This document shows, one piece after another, positions 1 through 10,250 of a DNA stretch of 64,000 nucleotides (its first letter is position 1; each line of letters begins with the position of its first letter). The position numbers and the translations under genes were made by a program. The notes beneath the pieces are model-generated. The model was given only the letters and a program-made list of their open reading frames with translations. It ran no database searches and had not been told where the DNA came from. The stretch is from Sepiola atlantica. Lineage: Eukaryota; Mollusca; Cephalopoda; Sepiida; Sepiolidae. The DNA lies in the NCBI GenBank assembly GCA_963556195.1, contig OY744531.1, positions 106,715,120 through 106,779,119 on the forward strand, given 5' to 3'.

Positions 1-170
1 ATTAGTTGGTTCCCACATTCAAGAACTTTTTTCATTACAGTACATTGTATGGTCGCAATCTTCCCTTTGATTCTAATTTCTCCTAGTCTTTTTTCCAGTT
101 TTTTCAGAGACTGTTCCTGGTGCTCGTACAATTATTGGTATTATAGTGATTTTAATAATAATAATTATTA

Positions 171-372
171 TTTCTGGCCTCGCTCACACGCCCCTATTCC
201 GAATTCGTGGCTAACGGTCATAAACAACGTTTTAAGTGTAATTAATTTTTTTTTTTTTGTATTACTGAAAACCATCAAATAATTCGAATAAACAGTCTAA
301 ATTACACTTAAAACGTTGTTTATGACCGGTGGCCATGAATTCGGAATAGGGGCGTGTGAGCGAGGCCAGAAA
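171..372. repeat. Foldback element, 73-bp arms
   Basis: The segment at 171-243 is repeated as its near-perfect reverse complement at 299-372, with a 55-bp T-rich loop. The arms begin TTTCTGGCCTCGCTCACACG. An RNA crossing this site would form a long hairpin. No coding potential or terminal target duplication was identified. It is probably a MITE or foldback element; the superfamily is not recognised. Confidence 0.85.
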
Positions 373-492
373 TTGGGGACTACCATCACCCAATTTTATC
401 AACATGTCTCAACAGATATTACATTTTTATGCAGATAAATTCAGTGCTCAATCCTAACGATTTTCTACTCAACTCAACAAAATCTTCTTTTT

Positions 493-862
493 TTCTAATA
501 ATAATAATTATTATTATTATTTGTACTCACTAGGAGTTCTCACACAGGTCATCATCAGTGATTGCTCACCGACAACAATCGGTGATATTCCCTGGAGTCT
601 GAGTGACAACAAGTCTTTCCAGTATTCTCCACCTCTTTTCGGTAGCCACCGCAAATAACCTTACAGTATCGCAACAGCCGTTTACCATTGATTTCTCGCT
701 GGTAAGGACCATTGGTGTTCTCTGGGATTTGGGTGGCAATAAGCCTCCCCAAGGTCCCAGCATTTCCAGTGGAGGTCTGGTTTGTGCTGTCCTTCCTCGG
801 TCTTCTCATCCTCCTTGACCCTCTGCAAATATTTTGTGTGGTGTCAGCCTAGGCTGGTACCA
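493..862 (-). mobile_element. Retroposon with (AAT)n tail, family R1
   Basis: This stretch of about 340 bp recurs at 25500-25870 in the same orientation with high similarity. Read on the minus strand, both copies start near GTACCAGCCTAGGCTGACAC and end in CTCCTAGTGAGTACAAATAA followed by AAT repeats, which is the form of a reverse-transcribed insertion. The shared 5' boundary suggests a short complete element rather than random truncation. Minus-strand frames are open for 60-100 codons in both copies, but the residues do not match a family I can name. The AAT-linked tail also occurs alone at 2733-2800, 3203-3262 and 3457-3520. Confidence 0.6.
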
Positions 863-995
863 TTTTTCTTTTTTAATTTATTATTTATTATTGTTATACT
901 TATACTAATAAACGCTTAAGCTACAAAAATATTTGCCAGAGTTGCACCAAATTAGACAAGGCCACTCTGGATGGGTGAAAGATTTTCTATAATTG

Positions 996-1112
996 GACCA
1001 TTGACATTCCCTGGCAGGGGCATTTCAGGCAATCGGCAACGAAACAATCCTCTCAAAGGGAGAATGGTCTCCTAGGACGAACTGGAACCATACTCTACTC
1101 TGACATAAACGC
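996..1112 (-). mobile_element. Old degenerate copy of the U2-SINE body
   Basis: The order of blocks CATTCCCTGGCAGGGGCAT, TCAGGCAATCGGCAAC, CCTCTCAAAGGGAGAA and GTCTCCTAGGACGAACTG parallels the body of the SINE at 51654-51987. Divergence is heavy and the U2 head is not visible. It is followed by a poly-G run of about 13 near 1150 and AGT repeats near 1180-1210. Confidence 0.5.
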
Positions 1113-2119
1113 AAAGTCCCCTGTATGGTTTCAATAGATTCAGTAATGTCGGGGGGGGGGGGGATAAAAAAGTTATAATAGTGGCAGTAGTAATAGTAGT
1201 AGTAGTAGTAATGGTAACGTTTTGATGGAATTAAGTTTGAAGAATCTGTGTGAAAAGGAGATAAGTAAAGATTTCTTTACAAGTTGTTGTCATTGTTTTC
1301 ATATTGTTGTTGTGTCTGTGTAAATGCACACATGCATTTGTCTTTCCACAATTATTTTCTTATCTGCCGCTTTCCATTCATTGATTGGCTTTTTTTTTGT
1401 CTCCATTCTGCATTTCCACCTGCTCATCTATTCTTCATTCGCAAAGAAAACCTAGAATTAATGGATTCATACATTTTTACTTTACGAAAATTATTTGAGC
1501 GAATAGTTTGTATAACTTTGCTTTGTTTACAGTGAAAAATCAAAGCTCAAACCTTAAGCTTTGAAGTTATATATCATTTCTGATTATAGTTTAAAATAAT
1601 AAGATTTGCATTTTGAACACCTGAGGAATCTAGACACATTTTTCTTTCAAATTCCGATTTCACGCAAAAATCTGACTTGAGAAAATTGTCGTCTAACGTG
1701 TTTACATTGCAAATCTGTAGATAACACGACTTTCCACTTCCATTTTCATCTCTGACTCCACAATTCTTTCCGGCGATGTTATTTTCTTGATCCGCTTACC
1801 GCATCTTATAAAACTGCTAGCTGAACACAAATCTACCAATTCCCTCTCTCCGACGATCCTTCTTCCTTGTTAAAACACTACAGACATCTCCTAACAGCTG
1901 GGTTGGCGGCAGTATGTTCCCACTGAAACAGATCTGTCGGATATTGTGGACTGCTGTCGCCAATTATTGATGCCAGCGCACAAGCATCACTCTGATTTGC
2001 TCATTCTCCTTCGTTCTACACTTTCTTTATTTTCTCTCTTTTCAACTAGAAACATTTAGTCAGCTATGGTGATTATTGCTAGTGCAGCTGACACACTCAA
2101 CAGAAACACCATCACCACA

Positions 2120-2310
2120 ACTACCATCACCAACGCCAACACACACACTCACCAACACACACACACACACACACACACACTCACCAACACACACACACAC
2201 ACTTACCAACACACACACACACATGATGATGATGATGATGAAGGGAATTGACTTGATGTTCAAAAAAGAAAACTCCAACTAAAAACATCCAAAAGTTGAG
2301 ACTACTATGA

Positions 2311-2345
<35 letters not shown>
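2120..2345. repeat. AC, GAT and AAT microsatellites
   Basis: Interrupted AC repeats (about 2135-2222) are followed by six GAT units (about 2223-2241). A 60-bp retroposon 3' end then ends in a run of about twelve AAT units (2308-2345). The short open frames here are only repeat translations. Confidence 0.9.
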
Positions 2346-2347
<2 letters not shown>

Positions 2348-2552
2348 GGCTTAAACGGATTGACGAGACAATTTCTTTTCCAATTCTGCAAAAGGCTTGC
2401 CTGTTGGGAACAACGAAACTGTTAAGGTACAGCTTGAATGTCTAAGGTCAAGGGAATTGACTTGATGTTCAAAAAAAAGAAAACTCCAACAAAAAACATC
2501 AAAAAGTTGAGACTACTATGAAAATAATAATGATAATAATAATAATAATAAT
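2345..2552 (+). pseudogene. LINE 3' end with C-terminal coding stub and AAT tail
   Basis: An in-frame stub beginning KWLKRIDETISF and ending LLRYSLNV ends at a TAA at 2443-2445. It contains PILQKACLLGT, typical of the conserved C-terminus of a widespread animal non-LTR retrotransposon polyprotein. It is followed by a 3' UTR (AATTGACTTGATGTTC ... GAGACTACTATGAA) and AAT repeats. The fragment is severely 5'-truncated. The same 3' UTR occurs at 2240-2310 and 3085-3155. Confidence 0.7.
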
Positions 2553-2800
2553 AATAATTCTTAATAATTTATATTATTTGGACTACGATTTTCATTTTGG
2601 GTGTTATTTTTGTGAAAATATCAACCAATATAAGAATAGTAGTTCCAATAATTTAAATAATACAAATTATCAATCCTTAGCTAAAAAAAATCATAATAAT
2701 AATAATACCATCACCACCTGTTGTTGTTGCCAGTGATTGATCACTGGTAATAACTCGTGTGTGAACTCCTAGTGAGTAAATAATAATAATAATAATAATC
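2552..2800 (+). repeat. Duplicated 240-bp retroposon piece, copy 1
   Basis: The block starting CTTAATAATTTATATTATTTG and ending CTCCTAGTGAGTAAATAAT recurs at 3270-3520 with about 90 percent similarity by eye. Both end in the R1-type AAT-tailed terminus. A short frame (CYFCENINQYKNS) is shared by both copies, but it is AT-rich and not recognised. Confidence 0.65.
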
Positions 2801-2813
2801 ATCTTTCTTAATC

Positions 2814-3155
2814 ATGGATATAGCTCACCCCTTCCATACCAGAGTGCAGGAGAAAGAACACGAAAAAAAAATATCAAGATTTAAAATGGGAATTAGTTAG
2901 ACTATGGAAATGTAAAGAAGTAAAGGTTATTCCCGTTGTAATTGGAACGCTTGGAACCATAACGAAAAGCCACCATAAATGACTTAAACAGATTGACGAG
3001 ACAGTTTATTTTCCAATTCTGCAAAAGGCTTGCCTGTTAGGAACAGCGAAAGTGTTAAGGTACAGCTTGAATTTCTAAGGTCAAAAGAATTGACTTGATG
3101 TTCAAAAAAAAGAAAACTCCAACAAAAAACATCCAAAAGTTGAGACTACTATGAA

Positions 3156-3192
<37 letters not shown>
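2814..3192 (+). pseudogene. LINE ORF C-terminal relic
   Basis: Translation gives DIAHPFHTRVQEKE, a one-base frame change in the poly-A, then KYQDLKWELVRLWKCK, VIPVVIGTLGTITK and LQKACLLGTAKVLRY before a TAA at 3076-3078. These are the hallmark C-terminal blocks of an animal non-LTR retrotransposon polyprotein (downstream of the reverse transcriptase). There is one premature stop (TGA at the conserved Trp of the WLK motif) and a frameshift, so it is non-functional. Its 3' UTR and AAT tail match the copy at 2345-2552. Clade assignment (CR1/L2/RTE-like) is not possible by eye. Confidence 0.8.
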
Positions 3193-3193
<1 letters not shown>

Positions 3194-3520
3194 CACATGT
3201 TGTTGCTCATGAGCGATCATTGGTAGTAACTTGTGTTTGAACTCCTAGTGAGTATAATAATAATAATAATTAAAATAATAACTCTTAATAATTTATATTA
3301 TTTGGAAAACGATGCTCATCTTGGTTGTTATTTTTGTGAAAATATCAACCAATATAAGAATAGTGGTTCCAATAATTTAAATAATACAAATTATCAATCC
3401 ATAGCTAAAAAAAATCATAATAATACCACCACCACCACCTGTTGTTGTTGCCAGTGATTGATCAGTGGTAATAACTCGCATGAGAACTCCTAGTGTGTAA
3501 ATAATAATGATAATAATAGT
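3193..3520 (+). repeat. Tandem retroposon tails, copy 2 of the 240-bp block
   Basis: An R1-type tail (GAACTCCTAGTGAGTATAAT) at 3203-3262 is followed directly by the second copy of the 240-bp block seen at 2552-2800, again ending in an AAT tail. The pieces are joined head to tail through AAT repeats. Confidence 0.65.
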
Positions 3521-3637
3521 TTGTAGCTTACTCTTGAAGTCGACAGAAAACCTGGGCGAAGCTGTAACTATTGTTGCGTTGCCCCATCTCTTATAACTGC
3601 TATCAAACTTGTTTTGTTGAATTGTATTTGAAAAAAA

Positions 3638-4790
3638 AGATTTCTTTACAATATAAACCTGATATTAGTACATGCTGCTTAGCCTTTAAAATCAACTAAA
3701 TAAAGTTTCAACTGAATAAGGAATTAAAAAAAGAAAGATTTCTTTACAATATAAACCTGATATTAGTACACGCTGCTTAGCCTTTAAAATCAACTAAATA
3801 AAGTTTCAACTGAATAAGGAATTAAAAAAAGAAAGATTTCTTTACAATATAAACCTGATATTAGTACACGCTGCTTAGCCTTTAAAATCAACTAAATAAA
3901 GTTTCAACTGAATAAGGAATTAAAAAAAAAGATTTCTTTACAATATAAACCTGATATTAGTACATGTAGCTTAGCCTTTAAAATCAACTAAATAAAGTTT
4001 CAACTGAATAAGGAATTAAAAAAAAAGATTTCTTTACAATATAAACCTGATATTAGTACATGCTGCTTAGCCTTTAAAATCAACTAAATAAAGTTTCAAC
4101 TGAATAAGGAATTAAAAAAAGAAAGATTTCTTTACAATATAAACCTGATATTAGTACATGCTGCTTAGCCTTTAAAATCAACTAAATAAAGTTTCAACTG
4201 AATAAGGAATTAAAAAAAGAAAGATTTCTTTACAATATAAACCTGATATTAGTACACGCTGCTTAGCCTTTAAAATCAACTAAATAAAGTTTCAACTGAA
4301 TAAGGAATTAAAAAAAAAGATTTCTTTACAATATAAACCTGATATTAGTACATGTAGCTTAGCCTTTAAAATCAACTAAATAAAGTTTCAACTGAATAAG
4401 GAATTAAAAAAAAAAGATTTCTTTACAATATAAACCTGATATTAGTACATGTAGCTTAGCCTTTAAAATCAACTGAATAAAGTTTCAACTGAATAAGGAA
4501 TTAAAAAAAAAGATTTCTTTACAATATAAACCTGATATTAGTACATGCTGCTTAGCCTTTAAAATCAACTGAATAAAGTTTCAACTGAATAAGGAATTAA
4601 AAAAAAGATTTCTTTACAATATAAACCTGATATTAGTACATGCTGCTTAGCCTTTAAAATCAACTGAATAAAGTTTCAACTGAATAAGGAATTAAAAAAA
4701 AAGATTTCTTTACAATATAAACCTGATATTAGTACATGTAGCTTAGCCTTTAAAATCAACTAAATAAAGTTTCAACTAAATAAGGAATTT
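3638..4790. repeat. 97-bp tandem array, about 12 units
   Basis: Units begin AGATTTCTTTACAATATAAA, pass through GATATTAGTACATGCTGCTT and end AAGGAATTAAAAAAAG. Identity between units is very high. Differences are confined to the A-run length, the ACATGC / ACACGC / ACATGTAG site and a few transitions. This points to recent amplification. No coding potential. Confidence 0.95.
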
Positions 4791-4912
4791 AAAAAAAGAA
4801 AATAAGGAATTTAAAAAAAGAAAATAAGGAATTTAAAAAAAGAAAATAAGGAATTTAAAAAAAGAAAATAAGGAATTTAAAAATAAAAATAAGGAATTTA
4901 AAAAAAAAAAAA
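4791..4912. repeat. 22-bp AT-rich tandem array
   Basis: About six units of AATAAGGAATTTAAAAAAAG continue from the 3' edge of the 97-bp array. They appear to be a secondary amplification of its terminal segment. Confidence 0.9.
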
Positions 4913-5222
4913 AATTGTAGTCGGTTTTATTGTTTCCAGTTATTTCCATGTATTTTCTCCACCCTCTTGGTTGTTATGGCTGCAATGTTTCTGCTTTTCT
5001 ATCTCCAGGTGTCGGCTGGTGATAACCTCATCATTTTGTAGTTACCAAGAAGAATGACTTTCCTTTTGTCATTTTCCTCCACCTAAAACTGAAACATCAT
5101 GAAGATAATAATCTGAATTTATTTGACTATTCTATCTTTTCAGGCTCATTTAGTTTACTATACAATCTATCACGAATGGAGATTTGGTATCTGTCTGCCA
5201 TTTAATGCTCAATTCATAAGGA

Positions 5223-5352
5223 GCAGGTATTATCTGTTCTGTTGTCGTGATACCATCTTCTCAAGCATTACCTCCTCCATTTCTTTTGGTGCGGGGTAGT
5301 GTAGTATCTGTTTAGTTGTCTTGATACCATCCTCTCAGATATTACCTCTTCC
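5223..5352 (+). mobile_element. Two tandem short U2-headed repeats
   Basis: The second unit begins GTGTAGTATCTGTTTAGTTG, matching the U2 snRNA 5' region around the branch-site recognition sequence. It runs on to GATACCATCCTCTCAGATAT and ACCTCTTCC. A similar unit lies directly upstream (TATTATCTGTTCTGTTGTCG, GATACCATCTTCTCAAGCAT). Related units are at 63328-63440 on the other strand. The 4920-5222 stretch upstream and the 5360-6060 stretch downstream are AT-rich, with nothing else I can identify. Confidence 0.5.
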
Positions 5353-6061
5353 TAACAGTATTTATTTATTTGTTTTTTCTAATAATTTTTTTAATTTTAT
5401 TTTACTTTTATGGTTAACGGGTAAACGGGTATCAATCAAAACATATTTACCCGTTAATCACAAAAATAAAAAATTAAAAATTAAAAAAAAAGCATTTAGT
5501 TATAGTTTTATTCCATTTGCTGCGGATATTAATATTTACTGCGTTATAAGCATATAAACAATATTACCATTCCGCGCGTGTTTTAGAGATTTGAAACATC
5601 CACCGTTTGATAAAGAGGTTTTCCTCGAAATATATTATGGAACACGGTCACACACATTACATCAGTGTTGAAGTCTTGCCTAATCAAGTAAGATTTGCTA
5701 TGAAAATTTTTTTTTTTCAAATATATATATAAAAAAAATCACTTGTTCTTGTCTTACTTCTCAACGTCGACATATTTCCATTTCTTGCATCGTGATAGTC
5801 TTCTAATACTCCTCTATATATGTTTTACACACAATGCTTCAAGCAAACTACCTCTTCTTTAATTTTTAGTTATACAAGGACTTTAGCTCAATTATTAATT
5901 TTGTTGAAAATGAGATTTTTCAACCAATATAACATAAATATTTGAAATCTTACTTTATAATAAGATGAAAGCTGGCGTAAAAACTGTTTCTATTAATAGA
6001 TCAGGTGAGATTAATGCAAATTTATTTGATGAAAGCGTTCAAACGTGTCACTCGGATAGCG

Positions 6062-7255
6062 GTGACATTGAATAATTTATTCAATAAATAAGTCCTCCTA
6101 GCTTAACAGGCTCAAGGTTTTTCCACGAATAGTGGCAATGGAGAGGCGCTCGTAAAACTAAGAAAATTCACGATGGTTCCCGGTGTGGCACATTATTAAT
6201 AGATCGTGGCTATTGAGGAAGTCCTGCATGATGGGGCCTATTTCTCCACTCGTCTCCATAGCGATCGGTAGGAACAAAAACAGTCCCGCATGATGGAGCC
6301 TATCTCTCCACTCGTCTCCACAGCGATCGGTAGGAACAAAAAACTCCCGCATGATGAGGTCTATCTCTCCACTCGTCTCCACAGCGATCGGTAGGAACAA
6401 AAACAGTCCCGCATGATGGGGCCTATCTCTCCACTCGTCTCCACAGCGATCGGTAGGAACAAAAACAGTCCCGCATGATGGAGCCTATCTCTCCACTCGT
6501 CTCCACAGCGATCGGTAGGAACAAAAAAGTCCCGCATGATGGGGCCTATCTCTCCACTCGTCTCCACGGCGATCGGTAGAAACAAAAATCTGTCGAAGAC
6601 CAGTGTATTTTGATCAATTGCGATCCGATGCTGATGCTGCTACGTTTATGAGGGCGAAAAATTTCAACACAAGTCGCATCTAATATAAGCGACTTTCCAT
6701 TTGCAAAGGGAAACACTGTCAGGCTGCTTGCCATCCATTCTATCAATGGGAAGTCAACGATGTCTAGGGCCCATTGGATGATATCATTGAGAGTGCTGTG
6801 TCTAGGGAATTTGCCGGCACTCTTTCTACATGAAAGGGTGTGGAGTCCATATACGTCGACCGGCTGACCACAGTGGCACTAGAGACTCTCGAACCTGTGC
6901 GTAGGGTGACAGCAAATCTGAGGCAATCGTCGCCGACTAGGTTCCCGACAGCCGATGATAGCAAGTCTGTTAACCACGCACAGCTGTGTGGAGAACTTGC
7001 AGCTTGAAGGCAAGCCAGACGGTGTTTTTATCCTGATTGTGTCTCAGTTCTTCTTTCTCCCTATCAGTCGGCAGAAAAGTCATGGATCAGGTGGTTGAGC
7101 GGAGATTCGGATGCTTCATGTAGAATACGCTCAACCAGATCCTTAATAGCGCAGACAGAGGAGGCTTAAGCTGGTAATATGACATCGGTTGTTGACCTAA
7201 GTGCGAGTCCACCAAAAGAGATGAGAAGAGTGGCCTGCTGTTGACAACGTCATCC
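6062..7255 (-). pseudogene. LINE C-terminal relic with CCHC and endonuclease-like region
   Basis: Reading the minus strand from 7250 downward, successive frames give FGGLALRSTTDVILPA, WLTDLLSSAVGNLVGDDCLR, GLHTLSCRKSAGKFPRHS, DGKQPDS / FANGKSLILDATCVEIF, and finally ETSGEIGPIMQDFL and ERLSIATIRGK. This block order matches the region after the reverse transcriptase in non-LTR elements that carry a CCHC finger and a restriction-like endonuclease. The C-x-C...H-x3-C cluster, the K-x-PD motif and the downstream acidic residue are recognisable. There are several frameshifts and stops. The segment encoding FLPIAVETSGEIGP is tandemly amplified (6237-6590). Family placement near R2/NeSL-type elements is inference. 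Confidence 0.75.
6237..6590. repeat. 61-62-bp tandem array inside the LINE relic
   Basis: Six units of CCTATCTCTCCACTCGTCTC ... CGATCGGTAGGAACAAAAA start near 6237, 6299, 6360, 6422, 6484 and 6545. Because the period is not a multiple of three, the same peptide appears in rotating minus-strand frames. The parent sequence is the conserved ETSG block of the LINE, so the array arose after insertion or on a damaged copy. Confidence 0.9.
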
Positions 7256-7420
7256 ATTTTTATTCAACATTATCTTTTTTTTTTTTTTGTGCTTTTAACA
7301 CAAAAAAAAAAAAGGATTGTTCTGTAATTTATGTACAAATTCTATGTTCCTGTCTTCGTGGTTTTATTCTGAATATTCTTTTAAAATATTCTAAAAATAA
7401 TGAAATAACACTTTTTATTA

Positions 7421-7880
7421 CGGGGTGGGACGTAATGGGTGAAAATTTCAGATTCATGCAAGTAGTATTTTTTTGTGTTCATTTATACATAAATAACACT
7501 AAACAATCAAACGTTTTGAAAATTTTGCAAAATTCAGAAGGTGCAGGCCAAAAATAGCCGTTAGAGCTCCACGGGACTCAAAATCCATCATTTTTCGGTG
7601 AAAAAGTGGTTTCATGCGACATTGCAGGTCATAAAACATCCTCAAAAGCTATGAATGGATATAGATGATTAAATCTGATATAGTACTTTAATTTAGGACC
7701 ATTTTCAGGCTGTGAAAGGGTTTTCATGAATGTAAAATAGCCAAAAACTAGTGGCCTGCACCTTCTGAATTTTGCCAAATTTTCAAAATGTTTGATTGTT
7801 TAGTATTATTTATGTATAAATGAACACAAAAAAATACTACTCGCATGAATCTGAAATTTTCACCCATTACGTCCCACCCT
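7421..7880. mobile_element. MITE with about 140-bp terminal inverted repeats
   Basis: The left arm (7421-7560) starts GGGGTGGGACGTAATGGGTG. The right arm (7737-7880) is its reverse complement with scattered mismatches. The internal 170 bp has no coding potential. TA dinucleotides flank both ends, so a TA target duplication is possible but not proven. Superfamily unknown. Confidence 0.85.
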
Positions 7881-7961
7881 TATTTTTATTTTCTGAAGGT
7901 TTTTATAAAATTAGATTTTTTGTATTTTATTAAAAGTAAAAATAAATTAAAAAAAGGAATT

Positions 7962-8365
7962 GTCTATCATCATCATGGTATCCGGTTTTACATGCTGGCA
8001 TTAGCTTCTAAACTAACCTATCTCTGCCCAGGTCTTTACTTATCCCTCTTTCTCTCAAGTTCATTATCATCACTTTCTCCCATATTTTCCTTAGCCTACC
8101 CCTGTCAACTGACCCAGCTACCTAAACTGTTCTACATCTACTAACCCAAGAACTCTCATCCATTCTTTCAATGTGACCAAACCAACCAAGTCTCCTGTTC
8201 TGCGCACATCTTCCTATGCTGTCCAGATTTAATCTTCCTCTGAGGTCATCAGTCTTTAAGATTCACATTACACATCCAACGTATCATTCTCAGATCATTT
8301 CTCTCCATGCAACACATGTCGTCAACCCTCATTGGCCAGGTTTAACTTCCATACATCATCACACT
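7962..8365 (-). pseudogene. LINE B 3' fragment
   Basis: It matches the better preserved copy at 14230-14885. Minus-strand coding blocks equivalent to DLRGRLNLDSIG and WVxxCRT/VAGSVDRG are recognisable but broken. The 3' end at 7962-8000 has the CATGCTGGCAT block and ATG-type repeats. It is a 5'-truncated, inactive retrotransposon. Confidence 0.7.
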
Positions 8366-8872
8366 GTGTAAGAAAAAAAACTTGTACTGAATATTTTGTG
8401 TAAATCATGAAAGATGAAAAATATGGATCAAAAGTGTTAGATTTTTAAAGTCAGTTTTTCATCTTCAAAATGGAGGGCGGGAAAACCATTAGCATGCAAC
8501 TGTTGAAATGATGCATAAAAATAAACAATTACTTAATGTTTGAAAATCTTAATTTTTGTGAATAATAATAATAATTAAAAAAAAACAAATCTTTTTTATG
8601 GATGATAGATAACCAACTAACATCATTTTCTCATTTTAAATCTTTTTTGTCTTTTTTCAAAATTATGTAAATTATAATAAGAAATTCATTAGTTTTTAAA
8701 ACGGTAAACATTCTTAATAGGATTAAGTGTAAACTTGGATTTGAATGATGATCTTTTTTTAAAAAATCTTTTTAAATGCAAAAATAATCTTCTCTTTCAA
8801 ACTATATTGAATGTTTGCAAAAGAGGAAATGATAAAAATATGTGTATACTGACTGAAATGATCTTTTTTTTT
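8366..8872. other. AT-rich spacer
   Basis: About 500 bp of AT-rich sequence with homopolymer runs. I see no gene, RNA or recognised repeat. Confidence 0.6.
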
Positions 8873-9115
8873 TTCACGAAAATCGCTCTAGACAGGGCAT
8901 GAAGCCACTTGATGTAAAGACCTAAAAAAATTACCACTTCAAGGTCAAAAACTAGCCAACGATAAGTGTTAGATGGATAGATTCAAACCCAGAAAACAGC
9001 AATTCTTCCCTCTTTGTCAGAAACATCGTTCATGAAATGTGAGGATTAAAGGACCAAAAAAGGGAAGTGAGAGTTATGAGGTTGCCGAAAGTAAACCCAA
9101 GTTAGTCACTTTCTA
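8873..9115 (+). repeat. Dispersed repeat family C, copy 1
   Basis: It starts near GAAAATCGCTCTAGACAGGG, contains GCCACTTGATGTAAAGACCT and AACCCAGAAAACAGCAATTC, and ends near AAAGTAAACCCAAGTTAGTC. Other copies lie at 24448-24620 (+), 26790-27003 (-) and 62228-62445 (-). No coding frame is conserved between copies. The element type is not recognised. Confidence 0.75.
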
Positions 9116-9159
9116 CTCTATTATTCGCATGTTATGCTTATTTGGTCCCCCCCCCCATT

Positions 9160-9310
9160 TCAGCTGTTGTGTTCTATGGAATCTTGCGTCCATTGGCCAG
9201 AGGAAGGTTTATCTTCATCCTCATCTACAGCAGCATCCTCTGGAATCAGAACTGGGTTTTCTTTATCTTGTTCCACAGTATGGGACATTCGGGTTTTCTT
9301 GACTCGCAGA
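9160..9310 (-). other. Short coding-like segment, acidic
   Basis: A minus-strand frame of about 50 codons reads RVKKTRMSHTVEQDKENPVL, then an acidic stretch (EDAAVDEDEDKP), and ends IEHNS at a TGA (9160-9162). Its composition differs from the surrounding AT-rich repeats and is typical of a disordered nuclear protein tail. It has no clear start. A weak acceptor-like CTTTTTCTGCGAG lies upstream. It could be a terminal exon, a processed-pseudogene piece or chance. Confidence 0.25.
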
Positions 9311-9639
9311 AAAAGCGTTCATGAGGTTTAGCGCTTTTTTTGTGCACCACGACGATCTTAGGGAGTATAACACCTCAGGAAGCATCAGTTCTCAGTGTTT
9401 CTCGGACATGTTTTAAAAAAAAAAATTTAAAAAACACAAAAAAAACCCCTAAAACCTAAAAACTAGATCTTCCATATGGTACTGTTGAGTTTTTCCACCT
9501 GTGTGTTCCCTGTTGGATGGTATGTTATCGCAATCCCGTTTTCGGGGAGATGATCTTTCGATCGTTTGGATACAAAAGAAATGTGCATAACTCAACATTC
9601 CACCCAAGCTGAGCACTGAATCAAAATATCTCACTTTTT

Positions 9640-10250
9640 TTTCAGTAAATTCTCAGAAATCAAGGGGGGGGGGTCCAAGGGGGGGGGGGGTCCCTTTCTG
9701 GGGCTAACACTTGATCTCTATATGAGATACATAGATATTCGAGTGTTCAATCAAGATTCAAACGTTGAAATCAAGTTGCCCCTTTCCTGGGGCTAACACT
9801 TGATCTCTATATGAGATACGTAGATATCCGAGTGTTCAATCAATATTCAAATGTTGAAATCAAGTTGCCCCTTTCCTGGGGCTAACACTTTACCTCTACA
9901 TAAGATACATAGATATTCGAGTGTTCAATTAAAGTTCTCCTTTACTTCTCAAACGTTGAGTTAGTAAAAAAAGTGAAGAACATTAAATTTTCCTCTCCCC
10001 AATTGACCAGTTAACTACGTTATAGTAAATCTTTCTTGTAGTCTTTTGGTTTTGCTGGATTCCAGGACAAGAATTCATCTAGTCTGGTGTAGTATCCAGC
10101 TAAGTGCTGTAACTAGAGACAACATCACTTGGAGAAGGTGCACGATTCCTCATATAAGCCAGTGGGGGGTAACCATACTGAGGGGATCTTGTTTGGGCTT
10201 CGAATACTATGTTAATTTGGAAATTTCGTCAGGGTTTAAAGAAGTTAGGG
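9640..10250 (+). repeat. Dispersed repeat family D, copy 1, with internal 86-bp repeats
   Basis: It contains three tandem units of about 86 bp (GGGGCTAACACTTGATCTCT ... GAAATCAAGTTGCCCCTTTC; 9700-9960), then ACCAGTTAACTACGTTATAG and CCAGGACAAGAATTCATCTA. The same order recurs at 60540-61015. A frame encoding LDSRTRIHLVW and RRCTIP is shared by both copies (see 60540). The poly-G runs at 9664-9691 may mark the 5' edge. Type unknown. Confidence 0.7.
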
